Positions 46,364 to 61,955 of a DNA stretch of 64,000 nucleotides are shown here, in pieces. The DNA is from Zingiber officinale (lineage: Eukaryota; Streptophyta; Magnoliopsida; Zingiberales; Zingiberaceae): positions 37,299,511 through 37,363,510 of the forward strand of contig NC_056000.1 in NCBI RefSeq assembly GCF_018446385.1. Direction: 5' to 3'. Positions within the stretch are counted from its first letter, which is position 1. Every line of letters starts with the position of its first letter. The notes under the pieces were generated by a model. The model worked only from the letters and a program-made list of their open reading frames with translations, made no database searches and was not told where the DNA came from. Made by a program: the position numbers and the translations under genes.

Positions 46364-49300
46364 TTGGTTATTCTGAGAATTATTTGCTCTGCCATCATGC
46401 CTGGTTGTGCAGATGCTTCATGGAAATCTGATTCATATTTGTTTGAGCAGTTTCAACAGTTCCTTGCTTCACAGCCCTCTGCCAAATCAGCTTCCTCTCA
46501 TATAGGTTTGTCGTCGTCTGGTATTTCAGGTATATCTTCATCCTTATGGATTTTGGATTCTGGTGCCTCCCATCATATGTCATCCAATTTGTCATCTTTT
46601 GTTTCTTTTTCTCCCACTTCATCTAGATCTATTGTGACAGTTGATGGTACTCCTATGTCATTAGTAGGTGTTGGTTCAATTGTTACATTTTCTTTATCTC
46701 TTACTAATGTTTATTATATTCCGAGTCTTACTTTAAATCTTGTTTCTGTTAGTCAATTATGTGAGTCTGGATACCTAGTCTCTTTTTCTTCATCCAATTG
46801 TTATGTACAGGACCCGCAATCTCAGTGGCTAATTGGGACAGGCCATAGGCAAGGAGGGTTCTATATTTTAGATCAACTCAAATTACCAGAAGTTGTAGCT
46901 TCGAGTGTGGATTTATCGTCTTTTCATCTAAATCATTCATTTTCTGATTTTTATTTGTGGCAATCTCGCTTAGGTCATGTTTCAGCGCCTCGTTGGCAGT
47001 TTTTAGCCTCTACAGGAGCATTAGGACCTTTAAAAAGTTCTGATATTTCTGATTGTAGTGGTTATAAACTGGCCAAATTTTCTGCCTTACCATTTTCTAA
47101 AAGTCTTTCTTTTTCTTTTGCTCCATTTGATCTTATCCATTCTGATGTGTGAGGACCCTCTCCTATTCCTACAAAAGGGGGGGGGCAAGGTATTATGTTT
47201 CATTTATTGATGATTGCACTCGTTACTCTTGGGTCTATCTTATGAAACACATGTCTGATTATCTTACAATTTTCAACAACTTTAGAGCTCTTGTGAAAAC
47301 TCAATATTCTAATGTCATAAAGTGTTTTCATTGTGATTTGGGGGGTGAATACACTTCGAATCAATTTTCACATTTACTTACTTCTGATGGTACTATTCAT
47401 CAAACCTCGTGTACAGATACTCCTGAACAAAATGGCGTGGCTGAACGAAAACATAAACATCTTGTTGAAACAACCTGTTCATTTTTATTGTCTGTCAGTG
47501 TTCCTAGTGCCTTTTAGGGGGAAGCAATCCTTACTGCTGCTCATGTCATTAATAGAATTCCAACATCACACAATTCAGGTTTGTCACCTTTTGAAAAATT
47601 GTATGGGTATGCTCCTGTCTATTCTTCTTTGCGTGTTTTTGGTTGTACTTGCTTTGTCCTTCGTCCACATGCAGAGCGTAATAAGTTAGCCTCTCGGTTT
47701 GCTCTTTGTGTCTTGCTGGGTTACGGTGTTAATCAAAAAGGATATCGTTGCTTTGATCCTGTTAGTTAAAAATTGTATGTCTCTCGTCATGTTATGTTTC
47801 TTGAGCATATTCCATTCTTTTCTATTCCAGCTAGTTCGCATAATATGACAAAGTCAGATCTGCTTTGCATTAATCCTTTCAATACTGATACTTAGGAAGA
47901 TTCACCCACAAATCCTACTAGTAGTTCAACTGAATCTGGTACGTTGGTTCCTGAGATATCCGCTCCACATGTTCCTCATTCTGCCACTACCCAATTATCT
48001 CATGAGGTTGCGGATGATCCTTCTCTCCACCGTCATCAATCCACTCGTGTTCGTAAGTCTACTAAACTACCGGATTTTGCTTACTCTTGTTATTCTCATT
48101 CTTTTGCTTCATTTGTTGCATCTATTCATTGTCTTTCTGAGCCTGAGTCCTATAGAGAAGTTGTTTGTAATCCACTTTGGCAGAGTGCTATGGCTGAGAA
48201 ACTAACTGCTTTGCATCAGAGTCATACATGGGATATGGTTCCATTGCCACCAGGAAAACATACTATTAGTTCTCATTGGGTATATAAGATCAAAACTAAA
48301 TCTGATGGATCTATCGAACGATGCAAAGCTCGTCTTATTGCTAAAGGATATTCTCAGGAGTATGACATGGATTATGAAGAAATATTTGCTCCTGTTGTAA
48401 AAATGACAACTGTTTGTACTCTGATTGCCGTTGCTTCTGTTTGTCGATGGAGAATATCTCAGATGGATGTCAAGAATGCATTTCTAAATGGTGATCTTCA
48501 TGAAGAAGTTTATATGACACCTCCTCCTGGTATTTCACACAAACCTGGTGAAGTTTACAAGCTTCGTAAAGCGCTTTATGGTCTCAAACAAGCACCTCGT
48601 GCTTGGTTTGAAAAGTTCTCTACAGTGATTACTTCGTTTGATTTCATCCTAGTAATCATGATTCAACATTATTTATCAGATGTACGAGTGCAGGTCGTAT
48701 TCTTTTATCATTATATGTTGATGACATGATTATTACTGGTGATGATTCTGATGGAATTGCTTCCTTGAAGTCTGAGTTGGTTCATTGTTTTGCTATGAAA
48801 GACTTGGGTATACTAAGCTACTTTCTGGGTATTAAGGTTACTTATTCCCCGAAAGATTATCTTTTATCTCAGTCAAAGTATATATCTCACCTGTTTGAGC
48901 GTGCTCGTCTTACTGATAATAGAGTTGTTGATATTCCTATTGAGACTAATGCTCGATATTCTCCATCTGATGGCTCACCTTTGTCGGATCCTAGTTTGTA
49001 TAGAACTATTGTTGGAAGCTTAGTTTATCTCACCGTGACTCGTCCAAATATTACGTATGTTGTTCATGTGGTTAGTCAATTTGTTGTTGCACCAACTACA
49101 GTTCATTGGGCTGCTGTTCTTCGTATTCTCAGATATCTTCGGGGCACTCAATTTCAAAGCCTTTTATTTCCTTCTACGTCATCTCTTGAGCTGCGTGTAT
49201 ACTCTGATGCGGATTGGGTTGGTGATCCTACGGATCACAAATCTACCACTGACTTCTGCGTTTTTCTTGGTGATTCCCTTATTTCTTGGAAGAGTAAAAA

Positions 49301-49650
49301 GCAAGATGTTATTTCTAGATCTTCCACAGAAGCTGAGTATCGTGTCATGACGTCAACTACTTGTGAGATAGTTTGGTTGCGTTGGTTGCTTGCGGATATG
49401 GGTATCTCTCTTCATCAACCTACTCTGTTATATTGTGATAATCAGAGTGCTATTCAAATTACGCGCAATTCAATATTTCATGAGCGAACGAAACATATTG
49501 AAATTGATTGTCACATTACTCGTCACTATCTTCAGATTGGCACCATTACATTGTCTTTTGTTCCTTCAAAACTGCAGATTGCTGATATGTTTACCAAGGC
49601 TCATTCTATAAAATACGACAACAAAATAATAATTAAAAATGGGGATATTT
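46364..49650 (+). pseudogene. copia pol: protease, integrase, RT, RNase H
   Basis: 46364-47152 has the protease active site (WILDSGASHHMSSN) and the GAG-pre-integrase block (LWQSRLGHVS). 47149-47769 has integrase (YVSFIDDCTRYSWVYLMK, then HCDLGGEYTSNQF, NGVAERKHKHL), with a TAG at 47515. 47944-48729 is the RT N-terminal half (ISSHWVYKIKTKSDGSIERC, ARLIAKGYSQ, QMDVKNAFLNGDLHEEVYM, LYGLKQAPRAWF). 48726 onward is the RT C-terminal half (the YVDDMI motif spans the frame change) and RNase H (YSDADWVGDPTDHKSTT, RSSTEAEYR, YCDNQSAIQI). After ADMFTKAHS the reading is cut by the solo LTR, and the natural end resumes at 52642 (ASRFRFLSDKLS). Several stops and frameshifts: not functional. Confidence 0.9.
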
Positions 49651-52636
49651 GTCAAATTATCTTATTGAAATTTTTAGAAATTTTCTGAGATTTAATTGGA
49701 GCTCGTATGACATACTTAGAGGGGATGCGTTTATGGGCTCGAAAAAAGCCTGTTTGGATATCCCAATTAAGTGGGAGTTGATTGTGAAATTAATCTAGGG
49801 CTTAATCAAAAATACCTAAGTTTATAAATTCCTTTCCTCTTATTATCCCCGTGCGACCTCCCGCAACCTAGCCGCCGGCCCTCCTCACGCAAACGCCAAG
49901 ACGCCGTCGGCTCTCCACTCCCGCGAGCATCCAGACGCCGACGCCCTCTCCTCCTCACGCCAGCACCCGAGACGAGCCTCAGCCGCCGGTCTCCTCCCTT
50001 CCTTGCACGCGAGCACCGCAGACACGCCGACCTCAGCGAGCCCTAGCTCCACCAGCGCCTTTCGGCCACGAGCGGACAATAGACCTTCCCTCTCCTCACG
50101 TGAGCAGCGCAGCGGCGATGCATCTCCCTCGCACGAGCACCGCGGACCGCAGCCACCGATCCCCTTCTCTTCGATCCATGCCCTAACTGATCTAGCAGGT
50201 ACGAATGGGTGTTTTGTTGGTATGATCGCGAGATGAATCGGAGGATTATACCTATTAGAGCATTGAGGATTATGTTTTCTATCTTGTTCCTCTTATTCCT
50301 GCTGCAAATTTGGGTCTCCTCAAGCTAGTTGTGATGTAGTGGATAGATTTTCGGTGTAGGGTAATGGATTTGTGTCGAATTCTTGCTCCTGTGATGGTTT
50401 TTGTTCTCCTTGGGCAGATTTGATTGAGTGCACAGTCCTATTTCAAGTACATGTTTGAAGGTGGCTTTAGGTTATGGAGTTGGGGGAAAGGATTGTGAAT
50501 TGATCTTGATGTAGTTAACATTGTTGAACTTCTGATTTAGAGTGGGTTGCGGTGATGACTCGAACTTGGTATTGATATGCGATTTGTTGATGTTTTATGG
50601 ATTCTTGTACAGATGTTGAGTTGTTGCTTTTGGTCTTAATATACATCTGGATGTTGTGATTGAAATTGTTGCATTGGTATTGGTATCAGAATTGATGATA
50701 GAACTGGTTTTGAGATTGGTGTGAGTTTTTGGGTTCATGTCATGTGATGCGTTTAGATTTCTTCTCTTGGTTCCTGGAACCGATTTAGATGGTAAAGATT
50801 TAGTGTTTTCTCTTCCTCTTTGCATTCATGCTTGAAGGGTTGCAATTTTGGACAAAAATGGTGGATGTGCCATGGTATGTAGAATTCTTGTTCTTGGCGA
50901 TGTTGGAGATTTTGGGCGCTTAAAGGATAGTGGAAAATTAAAAGTTGTTTTGGGTGAATCGAGGTTTATAGTTGGATTAGGATTTTTCCCTAATTAAGAT
51001 GGGTTTGGGTTTAGCTAATTGTTGTTTATGGAATTAGCTAAATTGTACATCATGTGATTTGCAGGACGTTGATTCGAGACGAGCATCGCGGCGTGGGTTT
51101 TAGGCTTATATGATCTACGTATAAAGGCGGGTACTTCTTGCTTTGTTTTCTTTTAGCACTTTGACCTTAGTGCATGAATTATTTTGGATAAGGATTGTTT
51201 ACCTTGACTCCACTCTTACTTTCCTGCGCTTGATACTTCCACGCAATCTTTGAGAAATTCGTTCCATATCTATAGAGTCTCTTATTGTTGTCCATGATCA
51301 GTAGCAGATGCTAGATACCATGTTTGTATACTTTGACTGTTGTTTATTTATGTACTATATTGAGCATGCTGGCTTCATGTAGCATATATGATGACTGTTG
51401 CATTGTTCGCATCATGTCATTGCATGCATGCCGCATCCTCGGCCACTCGAGAGAGTGGTAGCTGGAGTTGATGTCGCTTGTCTTGTCGTGCCGCACTCGA
51501 CCACTCGTGTGAGTGGTAGCTGGAGTACGAGCAGCAGGGACCCCGTCGCAGATGTAAATAGTTAGCTACTATGCAACTGTCCCCTCGGCCACTCGTGTGA
51601 GTGGTAGCTGGAGTGGTGTACAGTCTGTCACTGACCCGGCCTCTCGACCATACAGGGGTCATGGTGCAGAGAGGTGGGCGGGAGTGACCATCCGTGCATA
51701 CGCTGTTATTATATTTGTTTTGGCTGCTGCTGTCTATATATGCTGTTATTGCTTATTGTTGTTGTTCACTTATGCTGATATGCTGTCTTAGGTTGAGATA
51801 TGCTCACGTTGTGGGTGGTTAAACCTTGGTTTATTAATTGAAAATTTGTATATACCTTGCTTATTACCTCTATAGTTATGAGCAGTATTGTAGCAGATTA
51901 GTATCGGTTCTGACCTACTATACATAGCCTAGGATATGGTTTCAAGTATGAGCATTTATTTTGGTTCTATTGTAGTATATGTTATTTCTCTTATGAGGCT
52001 GTATACTGTTGACACTCTCTACTTACATGTTATGTTCATGCACTATCTCTTTCCTTACCTGCTGAGTTCCAATACTCACCACCCCTACAAAATGATTTTA
52101 TTTCGCCAGGTAACAGATAGATGAGTCATGGATGCTTGGAGAGATGTCGGCTGCCAGTCCTGGGTCTTACGTCACACTCGAGGATAGTTTTCGTTTGGGT
52201 TTTGTTATCGTTTGGGGTGGTATATTGATTTTGTGTATTTTGTTTTCAATAAGTCGCTATGAATTTTGGGTCAAGTCTGTGATGGCAGGTATTTTTGTTA
52301 GTGTCGTTGTTGGTTTTACGTTCGTATCGTTTTATCTCTTCCGCTACTGTGTGTTTATTTTGTTCCAACCGAGTGGGCTGTTATTAACTGTGTGGTTGTA
52401 CTTATATCCAGCCGTGTGGGCTGTTGTATTATGTTATATGTGTTATTCATTTATGTCCAACCGGGTAGGCTATGTATATTGACTGCGTGGTTATGTTTTT
52501 TTTTCTATTTTGCATATATATTCCAGCCGAGTGTGGCTGAGGTATATTTTGTATGTAGTAATGCTTCAGATTATCACCTGTACAGGGGAGATGCTGCCGA
52601 AATTTCTTCGGACAGGGACTCCTCTGGGGCGTGACA
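49607..52636 (-). mobile_element. Gypsy-type solo LTR (3.0 kb) inside the copia pol
   Basis: Perfect target duplication CATTC (49602-49606 and 52637-52641). On the minus strand it starts TGTCACGCCCCAG, a start known from plant chromovirus (Tekay/Del-like) LTRs, and ends TATTTTATA. No gag or pol inside. It contains a GC-rich leader-like segment (about 49850-50180), three copies of a ccactcgtgtgagtggtagc-type repeat (51436-51612) and degenerate ccaaccgagtgggctg-type repeats (52365-52545). The small ORFs inside have no domains. Confidence 0.82.
51436..51612. repeat. Three palindrome-bearing repeats in the solo LTR
   Basis: ggccactcg(t/a)g(t/a)gagtggtagctggagt occurs three times. The ccactcg..gagtgg part is self-complementary. 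Confidence 0.88.
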
Positions 52637-52706
52637 CATTCCGCTTCGCGATTCCGATTTTTATCTGACAAACTCTCAATGCTTCTGGTTGTAGCATCGT
52701 GAGTTT

Positions 52707-52715
52707 GAGGGGGGA
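52707..52715 (+). other. Polypurine tract of the copia element
   Basis: gagggggga directly before the 3' LTR. Confidence 0.85.
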
Positions 52716-52943
52716 TGCTAGATTATATAATTTAGATTATATAATCTATTAGAATTATTTGTTATAGCCTTGAGGGCAATTTGGTCTTTTACCTTTTCAG
52801 TTTAGGATTTAGATATAGTCTTTTACCTTTTCAATTTATGATTTAGATTTTTTCTTGTAATTAACTATATAAGGCCTTGTACTCTTTATTTCTCAATTTA
52901 ATTCAATAGTATGACTAATTTTTCCCTTCTCTTATTTTTTACA
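52716..52943 (+). repeat. 3' LTR of the copia element
   Basis: 228 bp. Starts TGCTAG (TGTTAG in the 5' copy), with a 14-bp terminal duplication of tagattatataatt and a 5-bp deletion near 52903. Confidence 0.92.
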
Positions 52944-53193
52944 CGGTCATACACCCCCACTTTGTAGCATCGCAGGGATTTCGCCAATGAAGCCATTAGA
53001 GGAGAGATTCAGGAAAGAGAACTTGAGGCTGCCCATCGCCGTCGGGATTGAGTCAGAGAGCTTGTTAATGGACAGATCGAGTGAATTGAGCACCACAAGA
53101 TGTTCAATCGACGACGGGATCTCACCACTAAGCCGATTGGGGTTGAGATCGAGTTCCATGAACTTGCCGAGGTGAAAGGTGGGTCGGCACTTA
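52944..53193 (-). pseudogene. RING-H2 tail fused to LRR segment of an HSL1-like receptor
   Basis: The minus strand reads KCRPTFHLGKFMELDLNPNR, then SGEIPSSIEHLVVLNSLDLS and SLKFSFLNLSSNGFIGEIPA: two to three plant LRRs of the LxxLxLxxNxLSGxIP type, ending at MLQSGG. A one-base shift follows before YDR at the copia border. KCRPTFHL belongs to the RING-H2 finger that starts at 53877. The MITE at 53194-53876 separates the two parts, and without it the frame is continuous. Confidence 0.85.
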
Positions 53194-53876
53194 GGGCATC
53201 TCCAACCCATCACCAAAACACCAAATTTGGTGTCAATTTGACACCAAATTACTCCAACCCATACACCAAAACTCATCCCAAATATGGTGATGTGAATAGT
53301 GCAACACCAATATGGTGTTGCGCTATTCACATCACCATATTTCGTGATGGAGAGATTTTTTATTTTATTTTATTATATCATTATAAAATCAAATGTAATT
53401 AATTAATAATTATTATTTTCTTTATCTTTATTTATGGTATAATTAAATGTAATTATTATTTATTATAAATTTAAATTAAGTGTATTAATTTTTAAATCAA
53501 ATATTAAGAAGTATTAATTTTAAATATAATAATTTTCATATAAAAAAATTAATAAGAATAATAGAATATTCTAAAGAATATTTTTTTTTGGTGTGATATG
53601 GTTATGATGGATTGTAGTCGAAATAAGAGCAGATCTTCTGGTCCGCAAATTATGGATCAGGGGATGGTTCACTACATGTGGACCTTTGATTTAGATAGAT
53701 CCCACTTATTTAAAGATGGAGTCCATCCAAATCAAGAATCTTCATCAGTGGATCATCTCCTGATCCGTAATTTATGGATCAGATCTCTCTTGAATTGAAA
53801 TAATGTTTGGTGTTGAAATAACATCATTTTGGTGTGAAAATTATACAAAATCTAGTGATGAGGATTGGAGATGGTC
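53194..53876. mobile_element. PIF/Harbinger-type MITE in the chimeric pseudogene
   Basis: 683 bp with imperfect terminal repeats GGGCATCTCCAACCC...GGATTGGAGATGGTC, flanked by TTA (53191-53193 and 53877-53879). Internal accaaatttggtgt and atatggtgttgc inverted repeats. Non-coding and AT-rich. Confidence 0.82.
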
Positions 53877-54190
53877 TTAGGCAGAAGGCGAAGCAGTTGT
53901 TGCGAAAGCAATTCCGTGTCGGCGAACTTGGCGAGGCAGATGGCACACTCCAGCCCGACCCGGACTCCGTTCAGCGCGGAGAACAAGAGGGATTTGATGA
54001 CGCTCTTACCGATGCCGAAGGAACGTTGCAAGCCAGCGACAAGTAGCCGAATGTAGAAACGAAAGGCATAGCCTTTGGAATCTCCGTCAACCTAGAGGAT
54101 GGTTCAAGCCTTCAAGGCAAAGTTGGCCGGAGTAGGAAAGGTGAGTGAAGTCTTCCCGTATCTCCAGCGCCGAGCCATGTTTCCTCTGCT
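53877..54190 (-). pseudogene. ATL-type RING-H2 ubiquitin-ligase fragment
   Basis: The minus strand reads GLQRSFGIGKSVIKSLLFSA, then NGVRVGLECAICLAKFADTE and LLRLLPK, followed after the MITE by CRPTFHL. This is the conserved GLD-type region plus the first half of an ATL RING-H2 finger (ECAICL.F, LLPKC...FH). The rest of the finger, with its last cysteines, is absent; LRR sequence follows instead. Upstream (to about 54190) is broken by stops. The intact relatives are E3 ligases with one N-terminal membrane span, which is not seen here. Confidence 0.82.
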
Positions 54191-54231
54191 TTGGAAATTG
54201 CATAGAATTTTGTGCCTTCTCCGACTCCTCG

Positions 54232-54540
54232 AGCATGTTACGTAGAATAGAAAAATGAAACACCATTGAATAATCAAACTCGGAGAAGCTTTAGCATTGG
54301 AGGAGTTGCTGAGATCTTTGAAGGTTTGATGATAAAGTACGCGTTTGAAATGTGTTGTTTAAGACTTTATATATCCCTCTCTATAAAGACGACAAAAGAA
54401 CTGCTCAACAGAGCTAGATTAGAGTTCAATTGTTTGCTCTTGAAATAGAAAACAAAAAAATAGAAAACAAAGGTAAAGAGAACAAATAAAGTTTGATACA
54501 CTAAGAGAGAATATGATCTCATAGTAACGAACAATAAAGC
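54232..54540. repeat. Segmental duplication block B, copy 1
   Basis: Collinear with 61617-61955 (gcatgttacgtagaatagaa, atcaaactcggagaagcttt, gagttcaattgtttgctctt). Non-coding in both copies. Confidence 0.9.
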
Positions 54541-55389
54541 TCCTTGGTTAAGAGAACAAAGAAAATAATATTTGAAGTAACAATATCAACTTGCATAGTC
54601 AGTAGAAAAGGCTTCTTGTGGTAATTCTATTACTCATGTGATGAGAAACACATGCATGTTAGAGATAATAATGAGTGAATTATAATGGTCAATATTCTAA
54701 CAATCATTCTGTGTTTCATTTGAGTAGCTGATGCAACAAGCAGATAAGAGAGGCCGCCTTACTGGATTCTCTGTTTTCTCTAAAAACAGAAGGCACACAG
54801 TTTGATTGCTGTAGCACAGCAAAGTTACAGGCAATAATAGAGTACCTTATGAAGGCTTAGTATCATCTATAAGTAGTATTGTGAAACTCCAGTACTTCCA
54901 ACTCTCTTACTTTGAAACAATTTTACATAAAAACTAATATATAGGTTCCAAACCACACGTAATCATCTAGTATTATGATATCCATCAAATGGATATAGAA
55001 CAAAAATCCTGCTTTAGCCTAGTTTGTACCAATCCTTTTAAATTGAACTTCAAAGATAAATTCATGCAGACAACAAGTGTTCTGATCAATTTGCCAAGTC
55101 CATAACAGATATAGGAACGGAAAAGATTGAGGGTAAAATAATTTGGCAGAGAAAGCAATGACCTTTATGCTGATTGGAGGCATCATGGTACTCGTCTTCT
55201 TCTGAGACTGGATGCAGCTCAGTGTCTTAATCTGAAGATCTCCTGGCTGCCACATGACTGCTGCCCTTCGCAATGTGGCCTCCAGCTGCACCACCTTCAT
55301 TTGGATAACGAACCACCACAACTGGGCACACACAATGCCGCCTCCAGATGCATAACAATTCAGAATCAACCATAGAAAAGCACAATAGT
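54541..55389. other. Region downstream of the third S-RLK
   Basis: AT-rich. A 130-codon minus-strand ORF (55411-55019) contains MKVVQLEATLRRAAVMWQPG but matches no family I recognise and overlaps the probable 3' UTR. Left uncalled. Confidence 0.35.
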
Positions 55390-55615
55390 AAATTTCTTTA
55401 AGCACAGTCACAACATGAATCTACAAAGAAAATCATATGATAGTATTCCCTTTGATCTTTACACTAAACTCTACAAGCATTGTAGTTTAGAGGTAGAGAA
55501 AACATTAGTAAAGGACAGAGAACTGCACCTATATAACTTCATAAACAACTCTATGAAACTATTAAATCGAATGTAATTCCTTCAAACTAATACTATAGGG
55601 ATTGAAGAAGAAAAT
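55390..55615 (-). other. 3' UTR of the third S-RLK (duplicated block C)
   Basis: Follows the stop codon at 55616 and is conserved with 34031-34250 next to the RLK fragment (for example gaggtagagaaaacatt.gta, ccttcaaactaatactatag). Confidence 0.65.
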
Positions 55616-59292
<3,677 letters not shown>

Positions 59293-60504
59293 GTTGGGTT
59301 ACTGGTTTGTGCGGTGAGATGCGGCTGAAGACAGGAGGAGAAGCACGCCATTGTAGAGAGTCGAGAGACAGCGACATGGTTGACGAGTAAGCGGGATGGA
59401 CTCATGTGCATGTTGCTTGCCCCCGGCGTTCGTCAACCTGTTCTAACGGGGAGGCAAATCAACTACCGCACTGCCACTGAGACTCTGAGAGGACGAATAG
59501 TGTTATAATTTTATAACAACTACGGTCCACAACTACTCCAACAAGAGGACGATGTAAATAATTTTATAAATAGTCTTTTTATAAATTGTCAAAATAACAA
59601 GAGGAGAATGTAAATAATAAAATGCTATGCACCTTTAAACAAAATTTAAAAATCTAAATAAGTCTTTCTATAAATTACCTAAATAACAAAAAGGGAATAA
59701 TCTAAATACGTCTTTTTATAAATGGTCAAAATAACAAAAATGACAATTAAAACAAATGTTGTTTTGATTTTTACCATCAAACTACCTGAATAAGATCAGA
59801 AGACTGATCAAATCCGGCAATATAACAGAGTTGGATGCTTCAATTAAACCAGACAAAGTAATCAATTTGAGCTATTCCATTGAGTAGTCCCATCAAGTCA
59901 AGCAATCAAATCAAACAAACAAAGAGATCTCAGTAAGCCGTATGGGTCAACTGATTTAATCAATCTAATAGATCCAATCAACTAAATAAAGATATAAATA
60001 AGGTGTGTTGATTAGTTTGATCAAGCCATACAAATCAGGAACAATCAGGCAGGCCAAATGAGCCAATCAGCCCACCCATAATTTACCTGCATCAAACAAT
60101 ATATATATATATATATATATACTTTAAATAATTTTTAATATAACATCTAACCAATAAAAAAATAATGTATTTTTGCAAAATATTTATTTATAAATAAATT
60201 ATATTTCAGCAAACAGCATTGTACATGCCACTGGAAGATCATTAACAGAGCATGGAGCCTGAAAACAGGGTAAGCGCACGACATAACGGATAACACGAAG
60301 TAAATCGATTAACACAAACAATGCCCGGGCATCACTCGAATCCTAGATAGTTGTCATGTGAAACCAAAAGCAGTAAAAAAATGATGAAACATACACCTCT
60401 GCTTCCTCAGTTGGATATAACATCTCAGCACTGAGCTTCCAAGTCTACCAAAAGATACAACATCAATCAGATATTTGGCCAAGTTTGGTGCAGTCAAGCT
60501 TGGA
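59293..60504. other. Upstream region of the third S-RLK
   Basis: Holds the promoter and 5' UTR of the minus-strand gene. An (AT)n run is at 60099-60121. No other gene seen and no confident core-promoter call. Confidence 0.45.
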
Positions 60505-61616
60505 GGAAAGTATCGACCAACGAACAGGAAGCAAACAAACTGAGAGGATTTAGTATATTACATTTCACCAAAGGAAAAAGAGAGGGATTTGTAGCACGAT
60601 ACATAGCATAGATGAGCTTATGAATAATATTTACTACCTGGATGAGAGAGGGCTGCGTCAGATATACTCAGTTACCTGCAAGTAACACAGGCATTCAACG
60701 TTCATCAGTTTGCTAAAATAATCACGTGTCTTTATAGTTCATATTAGGTTGAGAGATTATTGAAATGATAGCAAGCCTATTAGATTTTGTATTCAATGAG
60801 ATTGGGAACTTAAAATTTGTAAGAGGAGCAATACTCATAAGAGATGATTACATTCTAGATAAGAAAGAAGACAAATCTCAGCCCCAAGGTGTAATTAATT
60901 AGAATGAAAGAAAAGTTACAAAGCTCAGAATGACAAAACATCTAAAAACACACAAACAATCTGAAGTAATGTGACAGTGGAATTAATGTATGATTAGAAG
61001 TGACATAAGTCTGAAGACAGCAATTGTCAACAACTAAATCAAAAAACCATATGACAGTGCATGTGTTGTATATACTCATATCTTCTTGGCATGATTTCTT
61101 CATGTTAAAAGGCCAAAGTTTTCATAAATTCAGGTTCTAACTTTTATGGGTGCCATCAAAAGAACAAACCATAACAAACATAAAAGGCTGTCCAATATTG
61201 CTTACTTAAGGTCAACAGCCAACTGAGATTATGAGTAACACTTTCAAACATGGAGGATAGGCTTATTCAACCACAAAAACAACAAAATATTCTTTCAAAG
61301 CTCAGGTATTGCTCAACTAACAGAAGTCACAGTAGGAAATCAAACAAGTCTCAATACATCATTGAACCAAACCCAAAGATCTCAATTTGATTGAAAGATT
61401 CAACTCTTGTACATGCACTAACAAGCTACAGGTATCATAAACTAATCAGTATATAGAAGGCAATACAAGCATCCATCTGTTCAGTTGAAAAGAGTAGAGC
61501 AACTGTATTAATTGAAAACTAAAAGATTTCATCTAAAAATAAGACTGCAATTAACTAAAACTTAACAACCATGTATTCTATAACCCTCAAGATGAAGCAT
61601 AACAACTACAGAAGTT
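60505..61616. repeat. Segmental duplication block A, copy 2
   Basis: Matches 36886-38012. Runs without a break into block B at 61617. Confidence 0.9.
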
Positions 61617-61955
61617 CAGCATGTTACATAGAATAGAAAAATGAACGCCATTGAAAAATCAAACTCGGAGAAGCTTTAGTATTGGAGGAGCTGTTGAGAG
61701 CTTTGAGTGTTTTATGATAAAGTATGCGTTTGAAATGTGTTGTTTAAGAATTTAGATATCCCTCTCTATAAAGAAGAAGAAGAAGAAGAAGAAGAAGAAG
61801 AAGAAAACACCGCATGACAGAGATAGGTTAGAGTTCAATTGTTTGCTCTTGAAATAAAAAAATAAAAAAAAGGAGAAAACAGAGGTAAAGAGAACAAATA
61901 AAGTTTGATCCACTAAGAGGGAATATGATCGTAGGAAGAAACAATAAAATTCTGG
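61617..61955. repeat. Segmental duplication block B, copy 2
   Basis: Matches 54232-54540. A (GAA)n expansion at 61770-61804 is absent from copy 1, where the site reads aaagacgacaaaag. Confidence 0.9.

Larger units (their letters stand above)
45918..52943 (+). mobile_element. Ty1/copia retrotransposon with nested solo LTR
   Basis: Perfect target duplication CGGTC (45913-45917 and 52944-52948). The short LTRs are 45918-46137 and 52716-52943. The element order is LTR, PBS, (no gag), protease, integrase, RT, RNase H, polypurine tract, LTR, as in Ty1/copia. Only about 240 bp separates the PBS from the protease, so gag has been deleted. The LTRs differ by about six substitutions, one 5-bp indel and a 14-bp duplication at the start of the 3' LTR. 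It inserted into a host receptor-kinase pseudogene and was itself hit by the solo LTR at 49607-52636. Confidence 0.93.

Noticed and set aside
52132..52482. 116-codon hydrophobic plus-strand ORF resembling a membrane protein
   Set aside because: Inside the solo LTR and partly made of its tandem repeats. Hydrophobicity follows from T-rich sequence.
38013..54231. Single Helitron carrying the chimeric pseudogene
   Set aside because: No TC start, CTRR end or terminal hairpin found at the block A/B breakpoints. Capture by a Helitron is only a hypothesis.
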